Assembly: GCA_002343545.1 (NCBI GenBank)
Contig: DDRA01000136.1
Location: 2,922 to 13,239 of the forward strand
From: Bacteriovoracaceae bacterium UBA2428
Lineage (GTDB): Bacteria; Bdellovibrionota; UBA2428
DNA: 10,318 nt
Direction of reading: 5' to 3'
Below the pieces are notes generated by a model. It saw nothing but the letters and a program-made list of their open reading frames with translations. It had not been told where the DNA came from and did not search any database. Position 1 is the stretch's first letter, and every line of letters begins with the position of its first letter. A program made the translations under genes and the position numbers. Below, piece by piece: positions 1 through 6,546 of this stretch.

Positions 1-138
1 CTCGAGCTCCTCGCGCGAGTACCCGGAGAGGGCCGCGAAGGCGGCGTTCATGGCGACGACGGTGCCCTCCGGCATGCGGATGGCGAGCAGGGCGTCGCCC
101 GCTTCCTCGAAGAAGACGCGGTAGAGTTCGGCGTTCAT
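1..138 (-). CDS. PAS-domain sensor protein, N-terminal fragment (runs off the left edge)
   Basis: The first 46 codons of a minus-strand gene are visible, starting at an ATG at 136-138 and still open at base 1. The peptide begins MNAELYRVFFEEAGDALLAI and ends GYSREELE. The pattern of an amphipathic start, 'GDALLAI', 'G.VVAMNAAFAALSGYSREELE' is the typical N-terminal half of a PAS fold, in which the 'N.AF....GYSREEL' stretch is the most recognisable part. PAS domains sense small ligands, redox state or light, and usually precede a histidine kinase, GGDEF or similar output module. That module would lie outside the window, so the output is unknown. The start lies 70 bp downstream of the HDOD gene on the same strand, so co-transcription is possible. 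I see no convincing Shine-Dalgarno sequence before this ATG, so the start is less certain than the domain call. Confidence 0.75.
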   Translation of the reverse strand, partial: MNAELYRVFFEEAGDALLAIRMPEGTVVAMNAAFAALSGYSREELE

Positions 139-208
139 TAAGGGCGCTATCGGAATTTTGACGCCCCAGCTTGAGGCAAAAATTTTCGCGGACTTAGCGG
201 GGCCCGGC
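139..208. other. short intergenic spacer between HDOD and PAS genes
   Basis: This 70-bp gap separates two genes on the minus strand. It contains a short A/T-rich imperfect palindrome (gcaaaaattttcgc, 176-189) in otherwise GC-rich DNA. There is no clear stem followed by a T tract in the minus direction, so I do not call a terminator, and read-through into the PAS gene is plausible. Confidence 0.4.
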
Positions 209-1087
209 CTAGCCGCCGCGCGCGGAGTTGAGGAAGGCTTCCGCCCGTTCCATCTCCTCCGGCATGCGGGCCTCGATCTCGGCGAGCGCTTCGGTGTCCA
301 GGTTCAGCGCGTTCAAGTAATTGGCCGGGTACTCGGGCCGCTCGAGGTCGCAGGCCAGGCTGATGCCGCCGCGTTTGCACAGCACGTTCGCGATCGTCGC
401 GATCATGATCGTGGGTTTGTGCGCGGGGAAGATCGATTCCATGTGTTCGATGTCGCGGTGGTGGTAGCGGATCGTCTTGCGCGCGACCACCGGAAGCTGC
501 CAACGTTCGGCGAGCCGCTCGCCCAGGATGGTGTGGCCCGGGAGCCCTAGCTCGGTTTCGGCCGCGAGGAAAGACTTGCCTTCGAGTCGGGCCTTGTCGA
601 CGACCGCTTTGAGGTCATCGCGGCTCACCCGGAAGAGCGCGATCTTGCCGATGTCGTGCAGGAGCCCGCAGGTAAAGCAGTCCTCGGGCCGCGGGTGACG
701 GACTTTCTTCGCGATGAGCTCGCCCGCGAGCGCGACCGCGAGCGAGTGACGCCAGAACTCGCGCACGTCGAAGAAGGGCGCGGCCTGCAGATCGAAGGCC
801 GAAAACACGCTCGTGCCCAGGACGAGCACGGAGATCGTGTTGAAGCCCAAAAAACCCAGCGCCTTCGAGACGTCGGTGATCTCGGTCGAGACGTTGTAGA
901 AGCTCGAGTTCACGAGGCGCAGGACTTTGGCCGTGAGCACCTGGTCGCGCTTGAGGATATCGGCGATTTGCGGCGCGCTCGTCTTGGGGTTGTTCACGAG
1001 CTCCATGACCTTCGTCACGACGACCGACAAGGTCGGGATGTCCCGGAGCTTGTCGACGAGGGCGTTGACGTGCGTGGAGTTCGACAT
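209..1087 (-). CDS. HDOD-domain protein
   Basis: This 292-residue protein is a single HDOD domain with short tails. The N-terminal part (about residues 8-100) carries the family pattern 'IPTLSVVVTKVMELVNNP', 'I..ILKRDQVLTAKVLRLVNSSFY' and 'ISKAL.FLGF'-like text (here VSKALGFLGFNTI). The second part has 'FWRHSLAVAL' with H114, 'CGLLHDIGKIAL' with H144-D145, 'PGHTILGERLAERWQLP' with H185, and 'RYHHR' with H209/H210. HDOD proteins are relatives of HD phosphohydrolases that usually act as signalling or scaffolding partners in chemotaxis, c-di-GMP or stress circuits. Enzymatic activity is rarely shown even when the HD pair is kept, as it is here. Its start codon lies 5 bp after the stop of the upstream exported-protein gene, so the two are almost surely translated from one mRNA. 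The fold is clear; the partner and signal are unknown. Confidence 0.92.
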   Translation of the reverse strand: MSNSTHVNALVDKLRDIPTLSVVVTKVMELVNNPKTSAPQIADILKRDQVLTAKVLRLVNSSFYNVSTEITDVSKALGFLGFNTISVLVLGTSVFSAFDLQAAPFFDVREFWRHSLAVALAGELIAKKVRHPRPEDCFTCGLLHDIGKIALFRVSRDDLKAVVDKARLEGKSFLAAETELGLPGHTILGERLAERWQLPVVARKTIRYHHRDIEHMESIFPAHKPTIMIATIANVLCKRGGISLACDLERPEYPANYLNALNLDTEALAEIEARMPEEMERAEAFLNSARGG

Positions 1088-1092
1088 CGCGT

Positions 1093-2034
1093 TCAGAAAT
1101 CGAGTTGGAGGCCCACGAAGATGTCGGAGGGTTTGAACGCGACGAAGCCGCCGTTCAACGAGGCGCCCCAGTCCTGGCCTGAGACGAAGCGCACCGAGGC
1201 ACCGCCGAGCACGACCGCCTGGAAGGGCGCCGCGACGACGCCGTTCGTGGCGGCCGCGTAGGCCGAGTAGCGGGCGAGCAACGAGAGATAAGGCCCCACG
1301 CCGATGCGGTTCCGCTTACTCGAGAAGTAGTAGTAGGCCGTCGGGCGCAGGTTGACGCCGACCATGAAGCCCGTCGCGGAGAAAGAGGTCGTGACTTGGG
1401 CGTCGGGGAGCGCGTTATCGACCGTGCTCAGGCCGCCCCAAACTTGGGCTTCGCCGCCCCAGGAGAATTGGTCGACGAACTGCTCGATCGCGAGGCCCGC
1501 GCCGGCGCCGAATTGCATCGCCGACAGTTCTTCGTCCGCGCCGCTCGTCGCGTCGAAGACGAGGGTCTCTTTCCACAGGACGGGCTGGATCGAGAGCTTG
1601 ACGTGGAAGCCGCCGCTTTCCGCGGGCGGTGCGCTCGGGGCGCTATCCACGCCCGGCGCGCTCACGGCGGCGCTCGGCGGCGGCGTCGCCGGGCCCGAGA
1701 TGGTGGCGCCTTCGCTCGGCGCGGTGCCGGCCGCACGCGAAACGCAGGCGAGCGAGCCCTTGAAGAAGAAGCCGCGCGGGTTCGCGACGCTGAAGGAGAC
1801 GGTATCGGGACCTTCGCCGCGCACGAGGAAGACCGTGGCCTTCTGCGGCGCCGGCAGCGCGGGGCCGCGGTAGCGGGCCCACTTCGCGTTGCGCCGGTTC
1901 ATGGACTTGAACTCGAGGGGGCAGGCGCCGTTCTTCAGCGTGATGAAGCGCCCGTTGACTTGCGCCAAGGCGGGCAGCGCGCTGCCCGCGAGAAGCGCGA
2001 CGATGGAGAGACGGCAAAGAACGGAGTTTCGCAT
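1093..2034 (-). CDS. exported protein with a probable C-terminal outer-membrane beta-barrel
   Basis: I choose the ATG at 2032-2034, giving 313 residues. It begins a clean Sec signal peptide (MRNSVLCRLSIVALLAGSAL, then PALA with likely cleavage after A24), and a purine-rich gggaagggg lies 12-20 bases upstream in the mRNA. The open frame continues to 2187, but those 51 extra residues are polar and would bury the signal peptide. The mature protein has three parts. Residues 25-100 form a small domain with two cysteines (C38, C97) that could pair. Residues 101-141 are a Pro/Ala/Ser linker. Residues 143-313 alternate polar and hydrophobic residues in strand-like runs rich in Gly and Tyr ('AYYYFSSKRNRIGVGPYLSLLARY') and end 'FVGLQLDF', a terminal Phe typical of BAM-assembled barrels. 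I do not recognise the family. It is the first gene of the unit with the HDOD protein. Confidence 0.8.
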   Translation of the reverse strand: MRNSVLCRLSIVALLAGSALPALAQVNGRFITLKNGACPLEFKSMNRRNAKWARYRGPALPAPQKATVFLVRGEGPDTVSFSVANPRGFFFKGSLACVSRAAGTAPSEGATISGPATPPPSAAVSAPGVDSAPSAPPAESGGFHVKLSIQPVLWKETLVFDATSGADEELSAMQFGAGAGLAIEQFVDQFSWGGEAQVWGGLSTVDNALPDAQVTTSFSATGFMVGVNLRPTAYYYFSSKRNRIGVGPYLSLLARYSAYAAATNGVVAAPFQAVVLGGASVRFVSGQDWGASLNGGFVAFKPSDIFVGLQLDF

Positions 2035-2045
2035 GTCAGTAGAGG

Positions 2046-2098
2046 CCCCTTCCCAGCCTTCATCATCCCCGCAGAACTCTTCCGGCGCAAGGCTGGGA
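2046..2098 (-). promoter_or_regulatory. 5'-leader hairpin adjoining the ribosome binding site of the exported-protein gene
   Basis: The arms tcccagcctt (2051-2060) and aaggctggga (2089-2098) are a perfect 10-bp inverted repeat with a 28-nt loop. In the minus-strand transcript the second arm runs directly into the purine-rich aagggg ahead of the start codon at 2034. A folded leader would therefore partly hide the ribosome binding site. There is no T tract, so it is not an intrinsic terminator. A double-stranded operator is the alternative. The repeat is seen directly; the regulatory role is inferred. Confidence 0.4.
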
Positions 2099-2190
2099 GG
2101 CTTGGAAAATCGGGTGTTTGCGCCAAATTCGTCAACGGATTCACGGGACTTTGTTTTGCGGTGACCCCGGCGGGTCGCTAGCCTCAACGG

Positions 2191-3375
2191 ATGAATCCCG
2201 AAGTGCTCGTCTACGTGCGTCCCTTTTTCGCGGATACGATGCGAAAGGCCATGTTTGGGTTTCCTCGGACGCTTCGTTTTATCGATCGGGCTTCGGAGCT
2301 GGCCACGGCCCTTGCGTCTTCAAATCCGCGCGTCGTGCTCGTCGACCTCGAGCCCGACGGGACCTTGCTCAACAAGCTTCAGCTCCACCGTCAGCGGCAC
2401 CCGGAAGCCCCTTTCGGTTGGGTAGCGCTGCAGTTCGCTTCGGACGCCACGACGGAGGATCTCCGTCTTCGTCAAGGCGCTCTGGATGTGTGGCGCTTTC
2501 CGATTTCGGTCGAGCGGATGCGAGCTCGACTCGAGGAAATCCTCGGGCGTCTCGAGGGACGCTCGCGCGAGACGGCCCCGGCACCGAAAGTCCCCGCGTC
2601 GAGGTCTGCTTTCTTGACTTACGGTACGGAGATCATCGCCGCTCCCCGTCTGTTCTCGATGTTGACGGACGCCCGCCAGATCGAAAAATTTCGCGGCTTT
2701 GCTTGCCAGACGAGGGCCCAACTCTCCGTCTGGACCGCGAACAGTTGTTTGGCGTTACGTACTCAGATCGATCCTTGCGATTTTCCCGATCGACGGATGC
2801 GGGCTCGTCTGGAGCGTCGTCAGGCCGAGGAATCGCGCGCTTACTTGGAGCTACTTGATTTGCCCGATTTACGTTTTCACCTTCGGCTCGGAATCACGAG
2901 CTTGCTCTGGACGGCGTCCGCGAAGGACCTGCGTTGGACGGCGGCGGGTTTCGATTTTCCGCTCCCTTCCAAGCTCTTCGAATTGCAGCGAAGACGGCAT
3001 TTGCGTTGGTCCCCCGAGGCCAGTGATACGTCGCGTAAGGCCTCCTTGGTCTCCGATGGACGTCGCTTTTCGCCGAAGCTTCTCGACGTCAGTGGCGGGG
3101 GGGCCCAGATTTTCCTCCCCGCATCCTCTCCGCTCGCCTTAGCGGCGGATCCACATTCGCCCTCGCCTTACCTCATGTTTCGGGTGGAAGATCAGGCGTT
3201 CTCTGTTTCCGCCCGCGCCGTTTGGACCCGGCCGCTCGCCGGCGTCGGGGCGCTTGTCGGCCTACGCTTCGAGCGGGTCGGGGTCGAGACCCAATCCCTC
3301 TTGAATCTGAGATGTCTCGAGGCTCGCGCCCGCCAGCTCGAAGGAATCGATCCTCTCCGCAAAGTCGCCGCTTAG
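2191..3375 (+). CDS. PilZ c-di-GMP-binding protein with a degenerate receiver-like N-terminus
   Basis: This 394-residue cytoplasmic protein has three parts. Residues 1-120 look like a CheY-type receiver: 'RVVLVDLEPDG' places D52 where the phosphorylated Asp would be, and 'GALDVWRFPISVERMRARLEEIL' resembles the last strand and helix. The acidic pair near residues 8-10 is replaced by Y-V-R, and the conserved Lys before Pro104 is Phe103, so normal phosphorylation is unlikely. Residues 145-262 form a middle region of unclear family. Residues 267-365 are a PilZ domain with both binding motifs: RxxxR at R268-R272 and DxSxxG at D299, S301, G304. PilZ domains bind c-di-GMP and adjust motility, secretion or surface polysaccharides. 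The start is divergent from the exported-protein gene. The Shine-Dalgarno sequence is weak, but no other start fits the receiver-like domain better. The gene ends 96 bp before the exported paralogue pair and could be co-transcribed with it. Confidence 0.85.
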   Translation: MNPEVLVYVRPFFADTMRKAMFGFPRTLRFIDRASELATALASSNPRVVLVDLEPDGTLLNKLQLHRQRHPEAPFGWVALQFASDATTEDLRLRQGALDVWRFPISVERMRARLEEILGRLEGRSRETAPAPKVPASRSAFLTYGTEIIAAPRLFSMLTDARQIEKFRGFACQTRAQLSVWTANSCLALRTQIDPCDFPDRRMRARLERRQAEESRAYLELLDLPDLRFHLRLGITSLLWTASAKDLRWTAAGFDFPLPSKLFELQRRRHLRWSPEASDTSRKASLVSDGRRFSPKLLDVSGGGAQIFLPASSPLALAADPHSPSPYLMFRVEDQAFSVSARAVWTRPLAGVGALVGLRFERVGVETQSLLNLRCLEARARQLEGIDPLRKVAA

Positions 3376-3471
3376 GGCCGGATCCGTGACCCCTTACCGA
3401 TGTCGCGTTTAACCCAATCTTGTTTTTAAGCCGGGGTCTCGTGGGGTTTAAACTCAAAGGTAGGGGGATCT
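3376..3471 (+). other. spacer between the PilZ gene and the first exported paralogue
   Basis: This 96-bp gap has no convincing intrinsic terminator or sigma-70 promoter. It ends in a strong Shine-Dalgarno sequence (taggggga, 3461-3468) that supports the start at 3472. An imperfect inverted repeat (gtttaaccc at 3407-3415 and gggtttaaac at 3444-3453) has an unpaired base and no T tract after it. Confidence 0.4.
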
Positions 3472-4878
3472 ATGCTTAGGATTTTGCACGCGGCCTTATT
3501 CACGGGGACGATCCTGAGTGTGGGCTCCGCCTTTGCGGCGGTCGATATCATGACGGCCTCGGCCGAGGTAAAGGCGGCTGCCCAGGGGGCACGTCAGCTC
3601 AACTTCTTTCCGGTTTGTAAGAATATGACGGACTGGAAATCCCTTTTTTTGGAGAGTTTTATTGTCCGACTTGAAACCGAGGCCCTCATCGTTGAGTCGG
3701 ATCTTAGCGCCTCGACTGCCGGTACCGGTGCGGGTACGCAGGCTGCTACGAATGCGATGTCAGGACCCACGCTGGATGCCACCGGAGCGGGGGCCGGCGC
3801 CTCGGCTGCCCAGGGTGTCGCCTCGTTAGGGGCGGCCAAACAGGGCGCAAACGTTGGAAGTTTACAAGAGCTAGTTACGGACTGCCGAAAGCTCAAATCA
3901 GACCTGGAGGCTGCGGCACAGAAAGATTACTCGGCATTGAACGCCCAGCAGAACCGGCCAGGTGCGACTCAATGCCGCACGGCCTCTCGAGGCGCTGAGG
4001 CGCCTCTCGCGAGCCTATGTAAAGCGACCATGAGTCTTGGCTCAGCGGCCGGCTTCAATGCGACTGAACTGGCAGGTCTGCAAGGCGCGCTCGGCTCGAT
4101 CGGCAATGCCGCCAAAGACATGGCCGGCAATCCGGCCGTGCAGATGGGGGCCCTGATGGGGGCGGCGGCCGGCGCCGCGGCGCTGCTCGGCAAGGACAAG
4201 GGCGGCAACGAAAACGGCAACTCGGACGTGGGCGGTCCGTCGGAGATCCCGGCGCCCGAAAAGGAAACGATCGGGAACGGCAATCTCAACGGGAACTGCG
4301 CTTCGGGGCTCACGTGGAACGCGTCTCTGAGCAGCTGCCAAACGACTTTCACGGGCGGCGTGAGCGGCGCGCCCACGCTGATCCAGGACATCGATACGAG
4401 TACGAAAAACTCCGCGCTCGTGGACTCCGCCACGGCGGAGAAGCTCAAAGTAAAAGAGGGTGGCTCGGGCACGCAGGATGCGCTCGCGAGCGTCGGCGGC
4501 AATCGTCCCGGCGCGAATCTGAGCGGCGGCGGATCGGGCGCTTCGGGCGGCGGCACGAGCGCGGGGAGCGGGGGCGGACAAGCGGCGGCCGGCGGCGCGG
4601 GACAGGCCGGCGTCGGCGCGAACGGGAATTACTTGGGTGGTTTTTACAACCCGCAAAGCTTCGGCGGATCGGGCGAAGGCGCGGCCACGGCTGACTCGGC
4701 CTTCGCGGGCGGCCTCGACGTGAACTACATCAACAACCCGAACGGTCAGGCCGTGTCCGCGGGCGGGGCCGGCAGCAACGGCCAAGTTCGCCGGGTGAAC
4801 CTGAGCCTCAAGGATTTCTGTACGAAGTATCCGACCCACGGGCGCTGCAAAGTTCGTCGCGATCCTTTGTTGCAGTAG
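3472..4878 (+). CDS. exported Gly/Ala-rich protein, first of a mosaic paralogue pair
   Basis: I do not recognise this family. The 468-residue protein has a Sec signal peptide (residues 1-22, cleavage likely after the AFA at 20-22) and a strong Shine-Dalgarno sequence 3-10 bases before the ATG. Residues 23-211 are specific to this copy and contain four cysteines (C49, C138, C168, C183) and an Ala/Gly/Thr-rich stretch at 79-127. From N212 onward it matches the next gene. Residues 222-240 form a glycine-zipper-like hydrophobic segment (MGALMGAAAGAAALLG) that could sit in or against a membrane. A small cysteine loop follows (C276-C289, CASGLTWNASLSSC), then a Gly/Ser/Ala-rich low-complexity region (351-385). 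The C-terminus is highly conserved between the copies, with a cysteine pair C450/C459 (FCTKYPTHGRC) and a basic tail. The even number of cysteines fits an oxidising periplasmic or extracellular location. Codon use in the copy-specific half is visibly less GC-rich than in the shared half. Confidence 0.88.
   Translation: MLRILHAALFTGTILSVGSAFAAVDIMTASAEVKAAAQGARQLNFFPVCKNMTDWKSLFLESFIVRLETEALIVESDLSASTAGTGAGTQAATNAMSGPTLDATGAGAGASAAQGVASLGAAKQGANVGSLQELVTDCRKLKSDLEAAAQKDYSALNAQQNRPGATQCRTASRGAEAPLASLCKATMSLGSAAGFNATELAGLQGALGSIGNAAKDMAGNPAVQMGALMGAAAGAAALLGKDKGGNENGNSDVGGPSEIPAPEKETIGNGNLNGNCASGLTWNASLSSCQTTFTGGVSGAPTLIQDIDTSTKNSALVDSATAEKLKVKEGGSGTQDALASVGGNRPGANLSGGGSGASGGGTSAGSGGGQAAAGGAGQAGVGANGNYLGGFYNPQSFGGSGEGAATADSAFAGGLDVNYINNPNGQAVSAGGAGSNGQVRRVNLSLKDFCTKYPTHGRCKVRRDPLLQ
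4105..4878 (+). repeat. long direct repeat, copy 1 (shared C-terminal half of the paralogues)
   Basis: This 774-bp segment is repeated at 5563-6360 in the same orientation and reading frame. Similarity is high in blocks separated by low-complexity Gly/Ala coding of different length. The longest exact block is 107 bp (4693-4799, equal to 6175-6281). Upstream of 4105 the two genes cannot be aligned by eye at DNA level. Confidence 0.9.
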
Positions 4879-4938
4879 GCTCGAGATTCGCGAGAAATTA
4901 ACGGGCGCGCAAAAGAAGAGTCGATAGACTAAGGGAGA
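4879..4938 (+). other. 60-bp spacer between the two paralogues
   Basis: The spacer is short and has no terminator-like hairpin with a T tract. It ends in aaggga (4931-4936), a Shine-Dalgarno sequence close to the next ATG. The two paralogues are therefore probably on one transcript. Confidence 0.45.
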
Positions 4939-6360
4939 ATGCTTTCGTTGAGTCGGCTCGTTCTAGGATCCCTGGGGTTCTTGGGAAGCCTTTTCTTTTT
5001 TTCGCCGGCGTTCGCCCTCGGTCCCCCCCTCGAAGTCGCCCGGGACGCGACGAACAAGCTCGTCGATTTCAATACCAGCATCGAAAGCATCCCCGCCACG
5101 TGTCGCCAGACCGTGAGTTACGTCCAATCAAGCAAGGGCGAAGTGAAATCCCACTGGGAAGCGGCGCACAAGGCGGTTGGCGAAGCCGAGCTGATGGTCA
5201 TGGACGGCAAGATCGAGGTTGCGCAAGCGAAACTTGCGCTGGCCGAGTCCGCCGCGGCGGAGACGATGGGCGCCTCGGCCCAGGCCGGGATGACGGACAT
5301 GGGAGTGGCGAAGGGGCTCTACACCCAATGCGCTACGGAAAGTCAGATGGTCGCAAAGTTGTCCCTCGAAAAAGCGAAGATGATTCAGAAGCACGCCAAG
5401 AGTGACGATGCTTCGTCGCCCTCGGGAGGGTGCGCCGCCGCCGCGGTTCGGGTGCAAAACTCGGCGAATATCGTGGATCAGAGCTTTCGTGAGCTCAGCG
5501 CGGCTTGCGTCGCCGCGGGAGGCGACAGCGCGGCCGGATCTCAAATGTTCCAGTCGGTCGCGAACGCCGCCAAAGACATGGCCGGTAATCCGGGCGTGCA
5601 GATGGGCGCCCTGATGGGGGCCGCGGTCGGCGCGGCGGCGCTGCTCGGCAAGGATAAGGGCGGAAGCGAAAACGGCAACTCGGAAGTCTTGGGGCCTTCG
5701 GGCATTCCGGCTCCCCAGACCGAGACGGTCGGAACCGGCAATCTCAACGGGAACTGCGCTTCGGGGCTCACGTGGAACGCGTCGTTGAACAGCTGCCAGA
5801 CGACTTTCACGGGCGGCGTGAGCGGCGCGCCCACGCTGACCCAAGAGACCGATACGAGCACGAAAAACTCGGCCCTCGTGGACTCCGCCACGGCGGATAA
5901 ACTGAAGGTCAAGGGAGGCGGCGCCGAAACAAAAGATGCGCTCGCGAACGTCGGCGGCAATCGTCCCGGCGCGAATCTGAGCGGCGGCGGATCGGGCGCT
6001 TCGGCGGTCGGGAGCGGCGCGAACGGAGGCGGGCAAGCGTCAGCCGGCGCTGCGGGTGCGGCCGGCTTAGGTGCGGCCGGCTTAGGCGCGGCCGGCGTTG
6101 GCGCGAGCGGGAGTGACTTGAGTGGCTTCTATAACCCGCAAAGCTTCGGCGGATCGGGCGAAGGCGCCGAGGCCGACTCGGCCTTCGCGGGCGGCCTCGA
6201 CGTGAACTACATCAACAACCCGAACGGTCAGGCCGTGTCCGCGGGCGGGGCCGGCAGCAACGGCCAAGTTCGCCGGGTGAATCTGAGCCTCAAGGATTTC
6301 TGCACGAAGTACCCGACCCACGGGCGCTGCAAAGTCCGTCGCGATCCTTTGCTGCAATAG
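4939..6360 (+). CDS. exported Gly/Ala-rich protein, second of a mosaic paralogue pair
   Basis: The family is not recognised. The 473-residue protein has a Sec signal peptide (residues 1-26, hydrophobic core LVLGSLGFLGSLFFF, cleavage likely after AFA at 24-26). Residues 27-208 are specific to this copy: mostly helical, with long Ala/Glu/Lys-rich stretches (about 66-155) that suggest coiled coil. They hold four cysteines (C55, C131, C165, C190), the same number and order of spacing as in the first paralogue (C49, C138, C168, C183), so the two N-termini may be very diverged relatives. From N209 the protein follows its neighbour: glycine-zipper segment 219-237, cysteine loop C273-C286, Gly-rich region 349-392 with three AAGLG-type repeats, and an identical last 62 residues with C455/C464. 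The conserved C-terminus beside freely varying Gly-rich linkers suggests a shared interaction or anchoring module carrying different N-terminal domains. A structural role at the cell surface is a guess. Confidence 0.88.
   Translation: MLSLSRLVLGSLGFLGSLFFFSPAFALGPPLEVARDATNKLVDFNTSIESIPATCRQTVSYVQSSKGEVKSHWEAAHKAVGEAELMVMDGKIEVAQAKLALAESAAAETMGASAQAGMTDMGVAKGLYTQCATESQMVAKLSLEKAKMIQKHAKSDDASSPSGGCAAAAVRVQNSANIVDQSFRELSAACVAAGGDSAAGSQMFQSVANAAKDMAGNPGVQMGALMGAAVGAAALLGKDKGGSENGNSEVLGPSGIPAPQTETVGTGNLNGNCASGLTWNASLNSCQTTFTGGVSGAPTLTQETDTSTKNSALVDSATADKLKVKGGGAETKDALANVGGNRPGANLSGGGSGASAVGSGANGGGQASAGAAGAAGLGAAGLGAAGVGASGSDLSGFYNPQSFGGSGEGAEADSAFAGGLDVNYINNPNGQAVSAGGAGSNGQVRRVNLSLKDFCTKYPTHGRCKVRRDPLLQ
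5563..6360 (+). repeat. long direct repeat, copy 2 (shared C-terminal half of the paralogues)
   Basis: This is the partner of the segment at 4105-4878. In the last 79 bases (6282-6360) the copies differ at six positions, all synonymous third-base or Leu first-base changes. That indicates protein-level constraint on the C-terminus, on top of recent duplication or gene conversion. Confidence 0.9.
6058..6102 (+). repeat. 15-bp tandem repeat, three copies, in frame
   Basis: Three codon-aligned copies of gcggccggcttaggt and close variants encode AAGLG, AAGLG, AAGVG (residues 374-388 of the second paralogue). The first paralogue lacks this expansion. It looks like replication-slippage growth of a flexible linker. 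Confidence 0.85.
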
Positions 6361-6363
6361 ACA

Positions 6364-6546
6364 AATTCACGAGCAGTCGTTCGTGGCGGCCCGTTGGTTC
6401 GACCTAAGGTCGAACAATTCACGACCAATCGGTCGTGGCGGCTCGTTGGTTCGACCTAAGGTCGAATAAATTCACGACCAATCGGTCGTGGCAGCCCGTT
6501 GGTTCGACCTAAGGTCGAACAATTCACGACCAATCGGTCGTGAATT
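6364..6546. repeat. array of 52/53-bp palindromic repeats (REP/BIME-like), 3.5 units
   Basis: Units begin with aattcacga at 6364, 6416, 6469 and 6521, giving periods of 52, 53 and 52. Each full unit holds two hairpins. Type A is cacgaccaatcggtcgtg (6420-6437, 6473-6490, 6525-6542), with a 7-bp stem and 4-nt loop. Type B is gttcgacctaaggtcgaac (6397-6415, 6502-6520; last base changed in 6449-6467), with an 8-bp stem and 3-nt loop. Both share the core cgacc-N3/4-ggtcg. The first type A (6368-6385) has several substitutions but still pairs with one G-U. The last, half unit is closed by aatt on both sides, extending its stem to 11 bp. The array begins 3 bp after the stop at 6360 and supplies the end of the convergent exonuclease gene. 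No T tracts follow the hairpins, so they are not classical terminators. They could block transcription or 3'-exonucleases between convergent genes, be REP-type mobile repeats, or bind a dimeric protein. Confidence 0.9.

Noticed and set aside
176..189. A/T-rich imperfect palindrome as terminator after the HDOD gene
   Set aside because: There is no loop, there is one mismatch and no GC-rich stem precedes it; too weak to call.
1396..2181. 261-residue plus-strand open frame opposite the exported protein
   Set aside because: Arg/Ala/Gly-rich composition without domains; the minus frame has a signal peptide and barrel-like pattern.
2035..2187. N-terminal extension of the exported barrel protein to 2187
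   Set aside because: The extra 51 residues are polar and would place the signal peptide internally; the ATG at 2034 has a purine-rich site upstream and starts the signal peptide directly.
3407..3453. Inverted repeat gtttaaccc / gggtttaaac as terminator of the PilZ gene
   Set aside because: It needs a bulged base, the loop is 28 bases, and no T tract follows.
4881..4895. ctcg/cgag hairpin after the first paralogue as terminator
   Set aside because: Only a 4-bp stem and no T tract.
6364..6546. CRISPR array
   Set aside because: The 52/53-bp units abut each other with no variable spacers, and no cas genes are present.
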